The notes under the pieces: model-generated
Told to the model about the DNA's origin: nothing
Seen by the model: the letters and a program-made list of their open reading frames with translations, nothing else
The model's database searches: none
Part shown: piece after piece, positions 32,688-41,062 of the stretch
How the letters are laid out: every line of letters starts with the position of its first letter
Numbering within the stretch: the first letter of the stretch is position 1
Origin: DATKZM01 sp035527975
Lineage (GTDB): Bacteria; Pseudomonadota; Alphaproteobacteria; JAPULJ01
Length of the DNA stretch: 64,000 nucleotides
NCBI GenBank assembly: GCA_035527975.1
Contig: DATKZM010000068.1
Span: 88,398 to 152,397, forward strand
Direction of reading: 5' to 3'
Translations under genes and position numbers: made by a program

Positions 32688-34802
32688 TCAGGCCTTGAAG
32701 TTGAATACGAGATTTGCCTGCTCGTCGGTCAATATCGTCTGTCCGGGATGCGCGACTATGGTGTTGCCGGCGTATTCGATCACCGCGGGGCCCGCAATCC
32801 GCGCACCGGCGCCCAGGGCGCCCCCCGCATAGATCGGCACGTCGTCTGTCGGCGATCCACCGAAATAGACGGTGCGCGAATGCGACGGGCGCGTTGTGCC
32901 GGCTTTGCCGCCGCCGGATCTCGGCAGGTCGCGCTTGGTCACCTGGCCCGTGGCATCGGCGCGGAACGTCACCATTTCGATGCCGGCGGCCCGGTGTGCC
33001 GTGCCGGCGCCATAAGAACGTTCATACGTCGCCACGAACCGGTCGAAGACATCGGATAGATCGCTGTCGGTCCGGACCACGCCCGGCACGCCAACGTTGA
33101 GCGCGTGCGCCTGGCCGACGAAACGCATGTCGATCGAAAGGGCGACCCCGACGTCGTCGGTGTCGATGCCCCAACCCGCGATGGTTTCGGCTGCGCTTTG
33201 GCTGACATCATTGAGGGCCTCGGCCACCGCCTCAACCGCGATCGGCTCCGCAAGCGGGTGAGACCGGGCCACCGAATAGCGCAAGTCGGACATCACCAAC
33301 CCATAGGCCGACAAGGCCGTCGCCGCGCCGGCGCCGGGTATGATCACCTTCGGGACGCCCGACTCCTCGCCCAGCACGCCGGCATGGATCGGACCGCATC
33401 CCCCGAACGCGACCATCACGAAATCGCGCACGTCATAGCCGCGTTCGATGGTGACCTTGTGGATGAGGTCGGCCATCTGGCTGATGACGACGCGGTAGAT
33501 GCCGTCGGCGGCTTCGTAGACATCGATATCGAGCGGCCGCGCCACATGTTCCTCGATTGCCGTCACCGAACGCTGGCGATCGACTTGCATACGGCCGCCC
33601 AGGAAGTTATCCGGGCTGAGATACCCCAGCACCAGAAAGGCGTCGGTTACCGTTGGGCGCGTGCCGCCGCGGCCGTAGCAGGCCGGCCCCGGTTCGGCCG
33701 CCGCGCTCTGCGGACCGACTTTGAGCACGCCCTCCTCGACACGGGCTATGCTGCCGCCGCCGGCGCCGATCGCGGTGATGTCTATCATGGGATTGGCGAT
33801 GCGCCAGCGCGCCTCGTAAGGAGCAAGCCGCGGCGTCAGCGGAAAGTTCTCCATCACCGGCACGCCGTCATGGACGAGGCTCACCTCGAAGCTCGTTCCG
33901 CCCATGTCGATCGCGATGACGTTGGGTTCTCCCAGCTCGTCGCCGACCTGCTTTGCGCCGAGCACGCCGGCCGCCAAGCCCGACAACATCGTCGTCACCG
34001 CCCGGTCCGGCGCCGCTTCGCCAGGGATCAGCCCGCCGTCCGACTGCATCAAAAGCAGCGGCCGGGTCAGGCCCGCACCTGCCAATGAGCTCTTGAGCTT
34101 ATGAACGTAGCGATCGAGCACCGGCCCCAGATAAGCGTTGATCACCGCCGTGGTGGTCCGCTCATACTCACCGATCACCGGGACGAGGCTGCTGGCGACC
34201 GAGACCGGCAATCGTGGCGCCATGTCCCGCACCATCGCGCGCAGACGCAATTCGTGCGCCGGATTGCGGAACGCCCACAAGAGCGAAATGGCGATCGCCT
34301 CGACATCGTGATCCAGCAAGGATTGTATGGCGCGCCGTGCGTCATCCTCATCGAGCTCGAGCACCACCCGGCCGGCGTGGTCGATCCGCTCGGCGACCTC
34401 TTCGGTGAGCGAATACGGAACCAGCGGCTCGGGCTTCACGGCGCGGCTGAACCTTGCCTTCTCACCCTCCGGCACGCCCACCCCGCGCGCGGCCTTCATC
34501 AGAATGAAGTGATCGCGAAAGCCGCGGGTCGTGATCAGGCCGACCCTGGCGCCGCGGCGCTGGACCATGGCGTTGACGGTGGCGGTGGTTCCGTGCGCGA
34601 GTTTGACCGTGTTCGCCAGCAAGGAATTCATGGACACGCCCGCCGATTCGGCGAGGCGTTCAAGTGAATTGATGACCCCGATAGAAAGATCGTCCGGCGT
34701 CGACGGTGTCTTCGCCAGGTGAAGCTGGCCCTCGGAATCGATCGCCAGCGCATCTGTAAACGTGCCGCCGGTATCCACACCAACCCAGTACGACTTCTCC
34801 AA
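32688..34802 (-). CDS. hyuA: Hydantoinase/oxoprolinase A-type subunit (ATP-dependent)
   Basis: 704 residues, normal for HyuA. ASKHA-type ATP-binding features are seen: the N-terminal WVGVDTGGTFTDALAI loop, LAHGTTATVNAMVQRRGARVGLITTRGFRD, VIAIDMGGTSFEVSLVHDG and ITAIGAGGGSIARVEEG, then MVAFGGCGPIHAGVLGEESGV. Family reactions include N-methylhydantoin and 5-oxoproline hydrolysis and acetone/acetophenone carboxylation. Position 117 bp after a TRAP transporter and directly before hyuB and two creatinase-like genes suggests a cyclic amide or ureide imported by TRAP as an anion. The exact substrate cannot be read from sequence. Confidence 0.92.
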   Translation of the reverse strand: MEKSYWVGVDTGGTFTDALAIDSEGQLHLAKTPSTPDDLSIGVINSLERLAESAGVSMNSLLANTVKLAHGTTATVNAMVQRRGARVGLITTRGFRDHFILMKAARGVGVPEGEKARFSRAVKPEPLVPYSLTEEVAERIDHAGRVVLELDEDDARRAIQSLLDHDVEAIAISLLWAFRNPAHELRLRAMVRDMAPRLPVSVASSLVPVIGEYERTTTAVINAYLGPVLDRYVHKLKSSLAGAGLTRPLLLMQSDGGLIPGEAAPDRAVTTMLSGLAAGVLGAKQVGDELGEPNVIAIDMGGTSFEVSLVHDGVPVMENFPLTPRLAPYEARWRIANPMIDITAIGAGGGSIARVEEGVLKVGPQSAAAEPGPACYGRGGTRPTVTDAFLVLGYLSPDNFLGGRMQVDRQRSVTAIEEHVARPLDIDVYEAADGIYRVVISQMADLIHKVTIERGYDVRDFVMVAFGGCGPIHAGVLGEESGVPKVIIPGAGAATALSAYGLVMSDLRYSVARSHPLAEPIAVEAVAEALNDVSQSAAETIAGWGIDTDDVGVALSIDMRFVGQAHALNVGVPGVVRTDSDLSDVFDRFVATYERSYGAGTAHRAAGIEMVTFRADATGQVTKRDLPRSGGGKAGTTRPSHSRTVYFGGSPTDDVPIYAGGALGAGARIAGPAVIEYAGNTIVAHPGQTILTDEQANLVFNFKA

Positions 34803-34919
34803 GGCGGCGCTCCTACGTCGTTGGTGTCTGCCGGGCGGCAGACCTATTGGCGTGGGCGCGGGCGCCGACGGGGGGCCCTCCGGCCGGCCCGGCGCGCCGA
34901 TCTCGGCACCACGCGAACA

Positions 34920-36212
34920 TCACGACATCATCCCGGGCAAAACGAGAGACAACCACGGGATCAAAATGATGACGGCCAGTCGCCCGATGTCCGCGAAAAT
35001 GAACGGCAGCACGCCCCGAAATATCGTTCCGGTCGGCACATCCTGAAGCGTCGCCCGCAACACGAATATGTTGAGCCCGATGGGCGGCGTAATCAGGCTG
35101 ATCTCGATCGACAGGACGACAACGATGCCGAACCAGACAAGGTCGTAACCGAGCCCGCCGACGATCGGATAGAACATCGGCACGGTCAGCAGCATCATCG
35201 ACAGGCTTTCCAGGATGCAGCCGAGCACGAAGAGGATCGAGACGATAACGAAAATCACCACAAGCGCCGGCAGGTCGACCCCGCGCACCCAAGCCGCCAG
35301 CGCGTTCGGGACGCCGGTGACGTCGAGGAAATTGGCAAACATGAGCGCGCCGAGGAGAACCGCAAAGATCATCGACGTCGTCCGACCGGAGTCGATCAGC
35401 ACCGCGAGCAGGTTTCGCGCCGACAGGGTCCGCCGGGCCAGGCTGAGAAAAAACGCGCCGGCGGCGCCGATCCCGGCCGCTTCGGTCGGGGTAAACGCGC
35501 CGACATAGATGCCGCCGATCACAAGGACGAAGAGCGAGGTGATGCCGCCGACGGACCCGGTCGCGCGCAGGCGCTGCCGCCAATCCGACCGGTCGCCCGC
35601 GGGGCCATCCTCCGGCCGGCGCCAGGTCACGTAGACGATGGCCGACATATAGCCAAGGATCCCCAGCGCGCCCGGGATGATCCCGGCCACGAACAGCTTG
35701 GCGATGCTGGTTTCGGTCATAATCCCGTAGATCACCAGGATGACCGAGGGCGGGATCATAATTCCGAGAGTACCGCCAGCGGCGATCGCGCCGGCCGCCA
35801 AGCTGTCAGCGTAACCGCGCGCGCGCATCTGCGGCATGGCGACCTTGCTGATGGTCGCCGCGGTCGCCAGGCTCGATCCGCAGACCGCGGCAAATCCGCC
35901 GCAGGCGATGACGGTCGCCATCGCCAGCCCGCCCTTGCGATGGCCGAGATAGGCATAACCGGCGTCGTATAGCTCCTGGGCCATCCGCGACTGAGCGACG
36001 AAGTTGCCCATGATGACGAACAGAGGCAGCACCGAGAGCTCGTAGTTGACGACCGAGTCAAAGAGGATTTGCCCCATCATGTTGAGCGCGCCGGCCCAGC
36101 CCGTCAGGGCGGCGAACCCAACGATGCCGACGAGCGCCATGCCGAAGCCGACCGGCACCCCCGCGAACAACAACAGGAAAACACATCCAAAGCCCAGGGC
36201 CGCCGCCAGCAT
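34920..36212 (-). CDS. dctM: TRAP transporter large permease (TRAP-1)
   Basis: 430 residues from ATG 36212 (MLAAALGFGCVFLLLFAGVPVGFGM in part). About twelve hydrophobic segments; family motifs are SVLPLFVIMGNFVAQS, YAYLGHRKGGLAMATVIACGGFAAVCGSS, AIAAGGTLGIMIPPSVILVIYG, FTPTEAAGIGAAGAF and LITPPIGLNIFVL. It catalyses Na+-driven uptake of the ligand delivered by DctP. The ATG overlaps the dctQ stop (ATGA), so the two are coupled. Confidence 0.95.
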   Translation of the reverse strand: MLAAALGFGCVFLLLFAGVPVGFGMALVGIVGFAALTGWAGALNMMGQILFDSVVNYELSVLPLFVIMGNFVAQSRMAQELYDAGYAYLGHRKGGLAMATVIACGGFAAVCGSSLATAATISKVAMPQMRARGYADSLAAGAIAAGGTLGIMIPPSVILVIYGIMTETSIAKLFVAGIIPGALGILGYMSAIVYVTWRRPEDGPAGDRSDWRQRLRATGSVGGITSLFVLVIGGIYVGAFTPTEAAGIGAAGAFFLSLARRTLSARNLLAVLIDSGRTTSMIFAVLLGALMFANFLDVTGVPNALAAWVRGVDLPALVVIFVIVSILFVLGCILESLSMMLLTVPMFYPIVGGLGYDLVWFGIVVVLSIEISLITPPIGLNIFVLRATLQDVPTGTIFRGVLPFIFADIGRLAVIILIPWLSLVLPGMMS

Positions 36213-36715
36213 CAGCGGTTTGTCCGCGGCGGTCCGACCAGTTTCAGCGCATTGGCGAGGGAGAACAGGGTGGCGATCCCCGCCGTCAAGCACATGAAAA
36301 AGGCGAACGGGTACTGGGCGATCCTGAGAAACATTGTGGCGTCCCCATAGTCCCAGAACCGCTCCGCCAGGACCCACAAGCGCCAGGTGAAGACGCCGAG
36401 CACGAACGTGGACACCAGGCTGGCAAAGATATTCAGAAATCTTCTGAGCCCGGGCGGAACGAGCGATTCGATGAGACTGACGGTTATGTGTCCCGATTTG
36501 CGGGTGACGAGCGGAAAGCCCGCAAAGACGATCACGCCCATCGCCAGCTTTATGACTTCATAGGCGGCCTTCAAAGGTGCGTTGAAGACATACCGGCCGA
36601 TCACATCGGTAAAGGTGAGCGCCATGATGCCGAACAGCAGGACGGCGATACAGATCCCCAATCCCTTCTCAAGATACTCAAAAAGCAGATTACCCCCGTG
36701 AGAAAATCTAATCAT
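36212..36715 (-). CDS. dctQ: TRAP transporter small permease (TRAP-1)
   Basis: 167 residues with four hydrophobic segments and the DctQ pattern GIMALTFTDVIGRYVFNAPLKAAYEVIKLAMGVIVFAGFPLVTRKSGHI (in part: FTDVIGRYVFNAP, RKSGHITV). It forms the membrane complex with DctM. It is separated by 258 bp from dctP, and that spacer contains a GC hairpin, so less dctQM than dctP transcript is expected. Confidence 0.92.
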   Translation of the reverse strand: MIRFSHGGNLLFEYLEKGLGICIAVLLFGIMALTFTDVIGRYVFNAPLKAAYEVIKLAMGVIVFAGFPLVTRKSGHITVSLIESLVPPGLRRFLNIFASLVSTFVLGVFTWRLWVLAERFWDYGDATMFLRIAQYPFAFFMCLTAGIATLFSLANALKLVGPPRTNR

Positions 36716-36895
36716 GTCGGGGGCTTTGATCTTTGTGTTTCCTGGCAGTCCATCATTGCAGTCAAGCCCCGTGGCTCACATAGGCGCAACGAGCCTGACG
36801 ACGAAACGTGAGCAGGACTTAAAGGTCGCGGCACGTCCACTGCGCCACGACCATGCGACGCGCAGTTGATTTTGGCGAACTTTCGCCGCCATGAG

Positions 36896-36923
36896 CCCCG
36901 CCCCGCTGCCAGGCGGGGCGGGG
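36896..36923 (-). terminator. GC hairpin between dctP and dctQ of TRAP-1
   Basis: CCCCGCCCCGC (36896-36906) pairs with GCGGGGCGGGG (36913-36923) around a 6-base loop: 11 perfect pairs. On the minus strand it lies 50 bp after the dctP stop and is not followed by a T-run. It fits a partial terminator or mRNA-stabilising structure that sets the ratio of binding protein to permease. Confidence 0.6.
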
Positions 36924-36973
36924 GCCAAGCGGGCGCGCAAGGCATTCCCTCTGCCGATCAGCGGCCGTCGTTG

Positions 36974-38005
36974 TTACTTCTTCATCGGCTTATAGGCCGC
37001 CGCTTGGGCGCGGTAGTATTTCAGGGCCGCTTTCGCATCGACCCCCTTCTTGGATGCTGCGGCGATCCAGGCCGTTTCGATGGCCATCGCCTGCTTGGCC
37101 AGTTCCGCCCGGTCTGCGGCGCTGAGCGTATGGGTTACCATGCCGGCTTTTTTCAGCGTCACCGCCGCCGCGCGTGCCTTCTGATCCCACACCGAGCCAG
37201 CCAGTGCCGCGAAGCGCTCACCGGATACGCGTTCGATGGCTGCCTGGTCGGACTTCGACAGGGCATCCCACTTTCCCTGGTTCATCACGAGGAAGAAGCT
37301 CGCGTTGAAGAAGCCGCCGTCGACATGCGTTGCGTTCTTGATGAAGGATGCCAGCCTGAAGCTAACGATGGAATCGGTGCTGAAGAAGGTTCCGTCGATC
37401 ACGCCCTTGGAAAGCATCTCATAGGCTTTAGAAACGGTCGCGGAAATCGGCACGCCGCCGAAATTCTGAAGCAAGCGTGACGTTGTCGGATTGGGAACCC
37501 GGATCTTCATCCCCTTGAGATCGGCAATGGACCTGATCGCCTTACCGGTCGTGAAGATGCCACCTTTGGCATGGGTGTGGACGGCGATGACCTTGGTGCC
37601 GCGATACTCCCTGGCCTTGTGGAAGTACTTCACATGCGTGCGCCAGTAGGCGACGGACAGCGCCTCTCCGCTTTCACCGGTCATCGGCAGTTCGGCGATC
37701 TGCGGCAGCACGAATCTGGGCGCCCCGACGTAACCCGGATTGCCCCAGGCCAGATCGGCGACACCGTCGCGGGCCAGGTCGAACTGGCGTTGGGGCGGCC
37801 CCAGCGACTTGGTGGTGAACACAATCTGGACGCGGCCTTGCGTGACGGTTTTGACGTCGTTCACCCATTTTTCCATGATCTCGGTATTGAAGAAGTACTT
37901 CGGCGGAAGCCAGCGGTTGAAGCGCAGCACGGTCTCGGCATAGACCGTGTTCGGCAAGATAACGAGCGCCATCAGACACAGGCCGAGGATTTTACGATTG
38001 AACAT
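36974..38005 (-). CDS. dctP: TRAP transporter substrate-binding protein DctP (TRAP-1)
   Basis: 343 residues. The signal peptide MFNRKILGLCLMALVILPNT ends near VYA-E. The mature part follows DctP: LRFNRWLPPKYFFN, WVNDVKTVTQGRVQIVF, and the ligand-arginine region LKGMKIRVPNPTTSRLLQNFGG, then KAYEMLSKGVIDGTFFS. The conserved arginine normally salt-bridges a carboxylate, so the imported compound is probably an organic anion. Start ATG 38005 has AGGGAGGAG upstream on the minus strand. Confidence 0.94.
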   Translation of the reverse strand: MFNRKILGLCLMALVILPNTVYAETVLRFNRWLPPKYFFNTEIMEKWVNDVKTVTQGRVQIVFTTKSLGPPQRQFDLARDGVADLAWGNPGYVGAPRFVLPQIAELPMTGESGEALSVAYWRTHVKYFHKAREYRGTKVIAVHTHAKGGIFTTGKAIRSIADLKGMKIRVPNPTTSRLLQNFGGVPISATVSKAYEMLSKGVIDGTFFSTDSIVSFRLASFIKNATHVDGGFFNASFFLVMNQGKWDALSKSDQAAIERVSGERFAALAGSVWDQKARAAAVTLKKAGMVTHTLSAADRAELAKQAMAIETAWIAAASKKGVDAKAALKYYRAQAAAYKPMKK

Positions 38006-38156
38006 TGTCTCCTCCCTTTGGATTGATTGATCTTGATATTCTGTTCGTCAACGCAATGTCGTTCGAACTCAAACCCACCGCGCCTTATTGGGCCTTTTTG
38101 AGATCATTGCGTTGGGCGTCCTCCTTGCAAATACCGGCGCACCCGGCGCGGCAGCG

Positions 38157-39776
38157 TCAGTTCGGCAGGCCGAGCATGTGCCGCACGGCGAGCCAGCTGA
38201 AGGTCATGCCCGAGGCCAACGAGTAACCGGCCTGGTAACCCACGCCATACTCGTCGTGTGCGGCGACATTGCCGCTCGCATAAAGGCCGTCTATCGGCTT
38301 GCCGCGGACGTGGATGACCTGCCCGTATTCGTTGGCGCTGAGGCCGGCGGAACCCAAGCCGCAAGGCTTCAGCTCGAGGCCGTAGAACGGCGCCTTTTCC
38401 AATGGGCCTAGGCTGCGGTTCTTGGTCGGCTTGACCGCCTTGGCCAGAGCCCACCGCTGCTCGCCCCGGCCGAAATCGCGGTCGACGCCCTCTTGGGCGA
38501 AGCCGTTGAAGGTCTCGACCGTCGCCTTCAGACCATCGGCGTCTATGCCCAGCTTATTCGCCAGCGCCGGCAAGGTCTTCGCGCTCGAAACCCAAGACGG
38601 CATTTCGGCCCCCGCAGGCAGGCCGGCGAAGGAATACTTGTCGGCGAACTGCCGGTCGAAAATCAGATAGCAGGGCAGATTGCGATACTGGTGGCGCATG
38701 CAGTCGTATTCCTTCAACGACGGCACGATTGTCTGAAAATAGGACTCATCGGCAAAACGGCGGCCTTCGCGGTTCACCATAAGGGTGTGGGGGCTGCACA
38801 TCTCGATGATCCCTGCGACCCTGAAGGCCGGATGACCGGTTTCGTCCTCCGGCTCGACGATGAAGCCGAGCATTGTCGCGAGGTTGTTGTGGATCATGCG
38901 GATCGCGCCGCCGACCTCGGTTCCCAGCAGCAACCCGTCACCGGTGATCGATGCTGGAAACTCCGACTGGAATCCGGGCAGCTCTTCGAAAGCGTCGACC
39001 AGCTCCGGGTTCGACTCGTAACCGCCGGCGGCGATCAGAACCCCGCGCTTGGCCTCGATCCGCCGGCCGTCATCGGTCACGATGCCGACGACGCGCTCGC
39101 CATCCTTGACCAGGCTTTCGGCCCCGACCCCGGCCCAGATCGCAACGTCGCGCTCGGCGACGCACTTAACGAAATGCGAAACCAGGCCGACGCCCATGCC
39201 GCGCATGTCAGAGGCCTCGCGGTCGCGCATCGTCTGCGCGTCCCAGTGGTCGACCGATTCGACGCCGCCCCATTTGACCGCTTCTTCGAGATTGACCCGG
39301 TAGGGGGTGGTTTCGGGGAGCACAATGCGATCCTGCCACTCGCCGAGCTCGTGCCCGGCGATCAGCTCAACTTCGACAGTCCGCCCCTCCTCCGTCGCCC
39401 CCGGGGCGACACCGTAGTAGTGGTCGTGCACCCCGCGCACGACACGAAACTTCACACCGGCATCGCGAAAGTAGTCGAGCGCCAGAACCGAGCTGTCGAT
39501 GTAGGCGTCGAGCCGCTTTGCATCGGTCTGATTACCACCGAGGAAGGCCATGTATTTCTTGACCTCCTCGCGGCTGTCCTTAAAGCCCTGCTCCTGCGCC
39601 ACCTGATTGCTGCCGATCCAAATCAGCCCGTAGGACCAACTCGTGCTGCCGCCAAGGCTGTCCGCCTTTTCCAGGACGAGAGTGCGGGCGCCTTCTTTCG
39701 CCGCGGCCAAGCCGCCGGCCAGCCCGGAGATGCCGGAGCCAACGACAACGACGTCGTATTCTTCGTCCCACCGCAT
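38157..39776 (-). CDS. FAD-dependent dehydrogenase, 3-ketosteroid-dehydrogenase/fumarate-reductase-like
   Basis: 539 residues. Rossmann FAD loop G13-S-G15-I-S-G18 in DVVVVGSGISGLAGGLAAA, LVLEKADSLGGSTSWSYGLIWIGSNQ, and a C-terminal FAD lid KPIDGLYASGNVAAHDEYGVGYQAGYSLASGMTF (in part: GVGYQAGYSLASGMTF). The GGSTSWS... and GN(T/V)AA...GYSL motifs are closest to the KstD/FAD_binding_2 group. It is 151 bp upstream of TRAP-1 dctP on the same strand, so it probably acts on the imported compound. A paralogue with the same architecture lies at 48568-50211. Confidence 0.9.
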   Translation of the reverse strand: MRWDEEYDVVVVGSGISGLAGGLAAAKEGARTLVLEKADSLGGSTSWSYGLIWIGSNQVAQEQGFKDSREEVKKYMAFLGGNQTDAKRLDAYIDSSVLALDYFRDAGVKFRVVRGVHDHYYGVAPGATEEGRTVEVELIAGHELGEWQDRIVLPETTPYRVNLEEAVKWGGVESVDHWDAQTMRDREASDMRGMGVGLVSHFVKCVAERDVAIWAGVGAESLVKDGERVVGIVTDDGRRIEAKRGVLIAAGGYESNPELVDAFEELPGFQSEFPASITGDGLLLGTEVGGAIRMIHNNLATMLGFIVEPEDETGHPAFRVAGIIEMCSPHTLMVNREGRRFADESYFQTIVPSLKEYDCMRHQYRNLPCYLIFDRQFADKYSFAGLPAGAEMPSWVSSAKTLPALANKLGIDADGLKATVETFNGFAQEGVDRDFGRGEQRWALAKAVKPTKNRSLGPLEKAPFYGLELKPCGLGSAGLSANEYGQVIHVRGKPIDGLYASGNVAAHDEYGVGYQAGYSLASGMTFSWLAVRHMLGLPN

Positions 39777-39873
39777 CGAAGCCCCTCCCTAAAACAAATC
39801 CAGCTAGCGCGATCTCACCATCGTTCTTCGGGTTGCCGAACCAATCGGTCCGGTAACCCGGACGGCTTGGATT

Positions 39874-40359
39874 TCAAGCTGTTACGTCGCTCTTTGCCTG
39901 CTTGCCGCCTACGCCCTCATTTGATGACTGAAGGGCACGCGTAACTTTGTTGATCTCGCGTCGCAGCCTGTCGGCCTGCTCAATCGAAATGTTCACCTTG
40001 CAGGCGATCGCGTCGGGAACCGACACCGCCTGCGCTCTGAGCGCCCGGCCTTTTTTGGTAAGCACGATGCGCACACTGCGCTCGTCCTCGATGTCGCGCA
40101 CACGGCTCACGAGACCCGCTTTCTCCATGCGTTTGATCATCGGGGACAGCGTCCCGGAATCGAGCAGCAGCCGCTCCCCGATCTCGGTTGGCGACAGCTT
40201 GTCCCGCTCCCAGAGCAACAGGAACACCAGATATTGCGGATAGGTGATTCCCAGCGACTTCAGGATCGGCCGGTAGGCCGTGGTCATCGCGCGCGACGCG
40301 CTGTAGAGCGCGAAGCACAGCTGCTTTTCGAGATCGAGACTTGGCCCGTCAGCTGCCAT
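39874..40359 (-). CDS. ohrR: MarR-family organic-peroxide sensor OhrR
   Basis: 161 residues from ATG 40359 (GGGAGGG ribosome site); a TTG seven codons up is less likely. LEKQLCFALYSASRAMTTAYRPILKSLGITYPQYLVF (in part: QLCFALYSASRAM) places a reactive Cys15, Tyr29 and Tyr40 at the positions known for one-cysteine OhrR. The winged helix includes LSPTEIGERLLLDSGTLSPMIKRMEKAGLVSR in part. Organic hydroperoxides oxidise Cys15 and release the operator. It is co-transcribed 13 bp after ohr and would repress its own operon through 40899-40932. Confidence 0.94.
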   Translation of the reverse strand: MAADGPSLDLEKQLCFALYSASRAMTTAYRPILKSLGITYPQYLVFLLLWERDKLSPTEIGERLLLDSGTLSPMIKRMEKAGLVSRVRDIEDERSVRIVLTKKGRALRAQAVSVPDAIACKVNISIEQADRLRREINKVTRALQSSNEGVGGKQAKSDVTA

Positions 40360-40372
40360 TCGCACCCTCCCG

Positions 40373-40792
40373 TCAGACAAGCTTGGTCGTCACGTCGACA
40401 TTCCCGCGGGTCGCATTCGAGTAGGGGCAAATCGTGCTGTGCACGAAATCGACGAGCTCTTCGGCTTCCGATTTCGACATGCCCTTCAATGAGACTTCCA
40501 ACTCCACGGCCAGGCCGAAACCGCCTTCCTCGCGCGGACCAATACCGACAGTGGCCGTCACCGACGCGTCATCGATGGTTTTTTTCTGCTCGCCCGCGAC
40601 ATGGCGCAGCGCCGATTCAAAGCACGCCGCGTAGCCGGCGGCAAACAGTTGTTCGGGGTTGGTGCCCGGGCCGCCATCGCCGCCCAGCTCCTTGGGCACT
40701 GACAGCGAAACGTCCAAAACGCCGTCCGCAGTCCGCGCCTGGCCGGCACGTCCGCCCTTCGCCGTCGCGGTCGTCGAATAGAGGACATTCAT
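40373..40792 (-). CDS. ohr: Organic hydroperoxide resistance protein Ohr
   Basis: 139 residues from ATG 40792 with AAGGAGA upstream; the longer reading to 40918 runs through the operator and is rejected. Reactive cysteines Cys57 (AGYAACFES) and Cys122 (HSTICPYSNATRGN) are the catalytic pair of Ohr/OsmC thiol peroxidases, and NPEQLFAAGYAACF is diagnostic. It reduces organic hydroperoxides in the cytoplasm using lipoylated donors. First gene of the ohr-ohrR pair. Confidence 0.97.
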   Translation of the reverse strand: MNVLYSTTATAKGGRAGQARTADGVLDVSLSVPKELGGDGGPGTNPEQLFAAGYAACFESALRHVAGEQKKTIDDASVTATVGIGPREEGGFGLAVELEVSLKGMSKSEAEELVDFVHSTICPYSNATRGNVDVTTKLV

Positions 40793-40898
40793 CACATTCT
40801 CCTTACCCGTTTGCAGTTTCTGTTGCCCAGTCCGGGCGCACTGAAGCTTCGAACACCGCCATCGCGAGAGCGGCCGAACCGGTGTGAAAAAAATATCA

Positions 40899-40932
40899 TG
40901 CACAATTAAGTTTTGCACGATTCAATTATGCA
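40899..40932. promoter_or_regulatory. Tandem OhrR operator upstream of ohr
   Basis: Two 19-bp imperfect palindromes, 40899-40917 and 40914-40932, share the central TGCA, so TGCA recurs at 40899, 40914 and 40929 with exact 15-bp spacing. The interiors CAATTAAG and GATTCAATT resemble the AATT-rich OhrR box. They lie 107-140 bp upstream of the ohr ATG. Binding by the adjacent OhrR is inferred from position and symmetry. Confidence 0.7.
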
Positions 40933-41062
40933 AAAGACATGATCGGGACGGATTAGCCGCTGGCGGCCACCGGCTGACGCCGCCGCGCCGGCTGCCAGGA
41001 CTGCCGTCCGGTTGGCACATCGTCGCCGCGCGCAACGATGCGCCCGTCCCGCAGACCGCCGA

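Noticed and set aside
34813..35583. 256-codon minus-strand frame overlapping dctM
   Set aside because: Arg/Asp-rich shadow of the TRAP-1 large permease, which has all family motifs in the other frame.
40793..40918. N-terminal extension of Ohr
   Set aside because: Would translate the operator region and make Ohr 181 residues; the family is ~140 and ATG 40792 has AAGGAGA.
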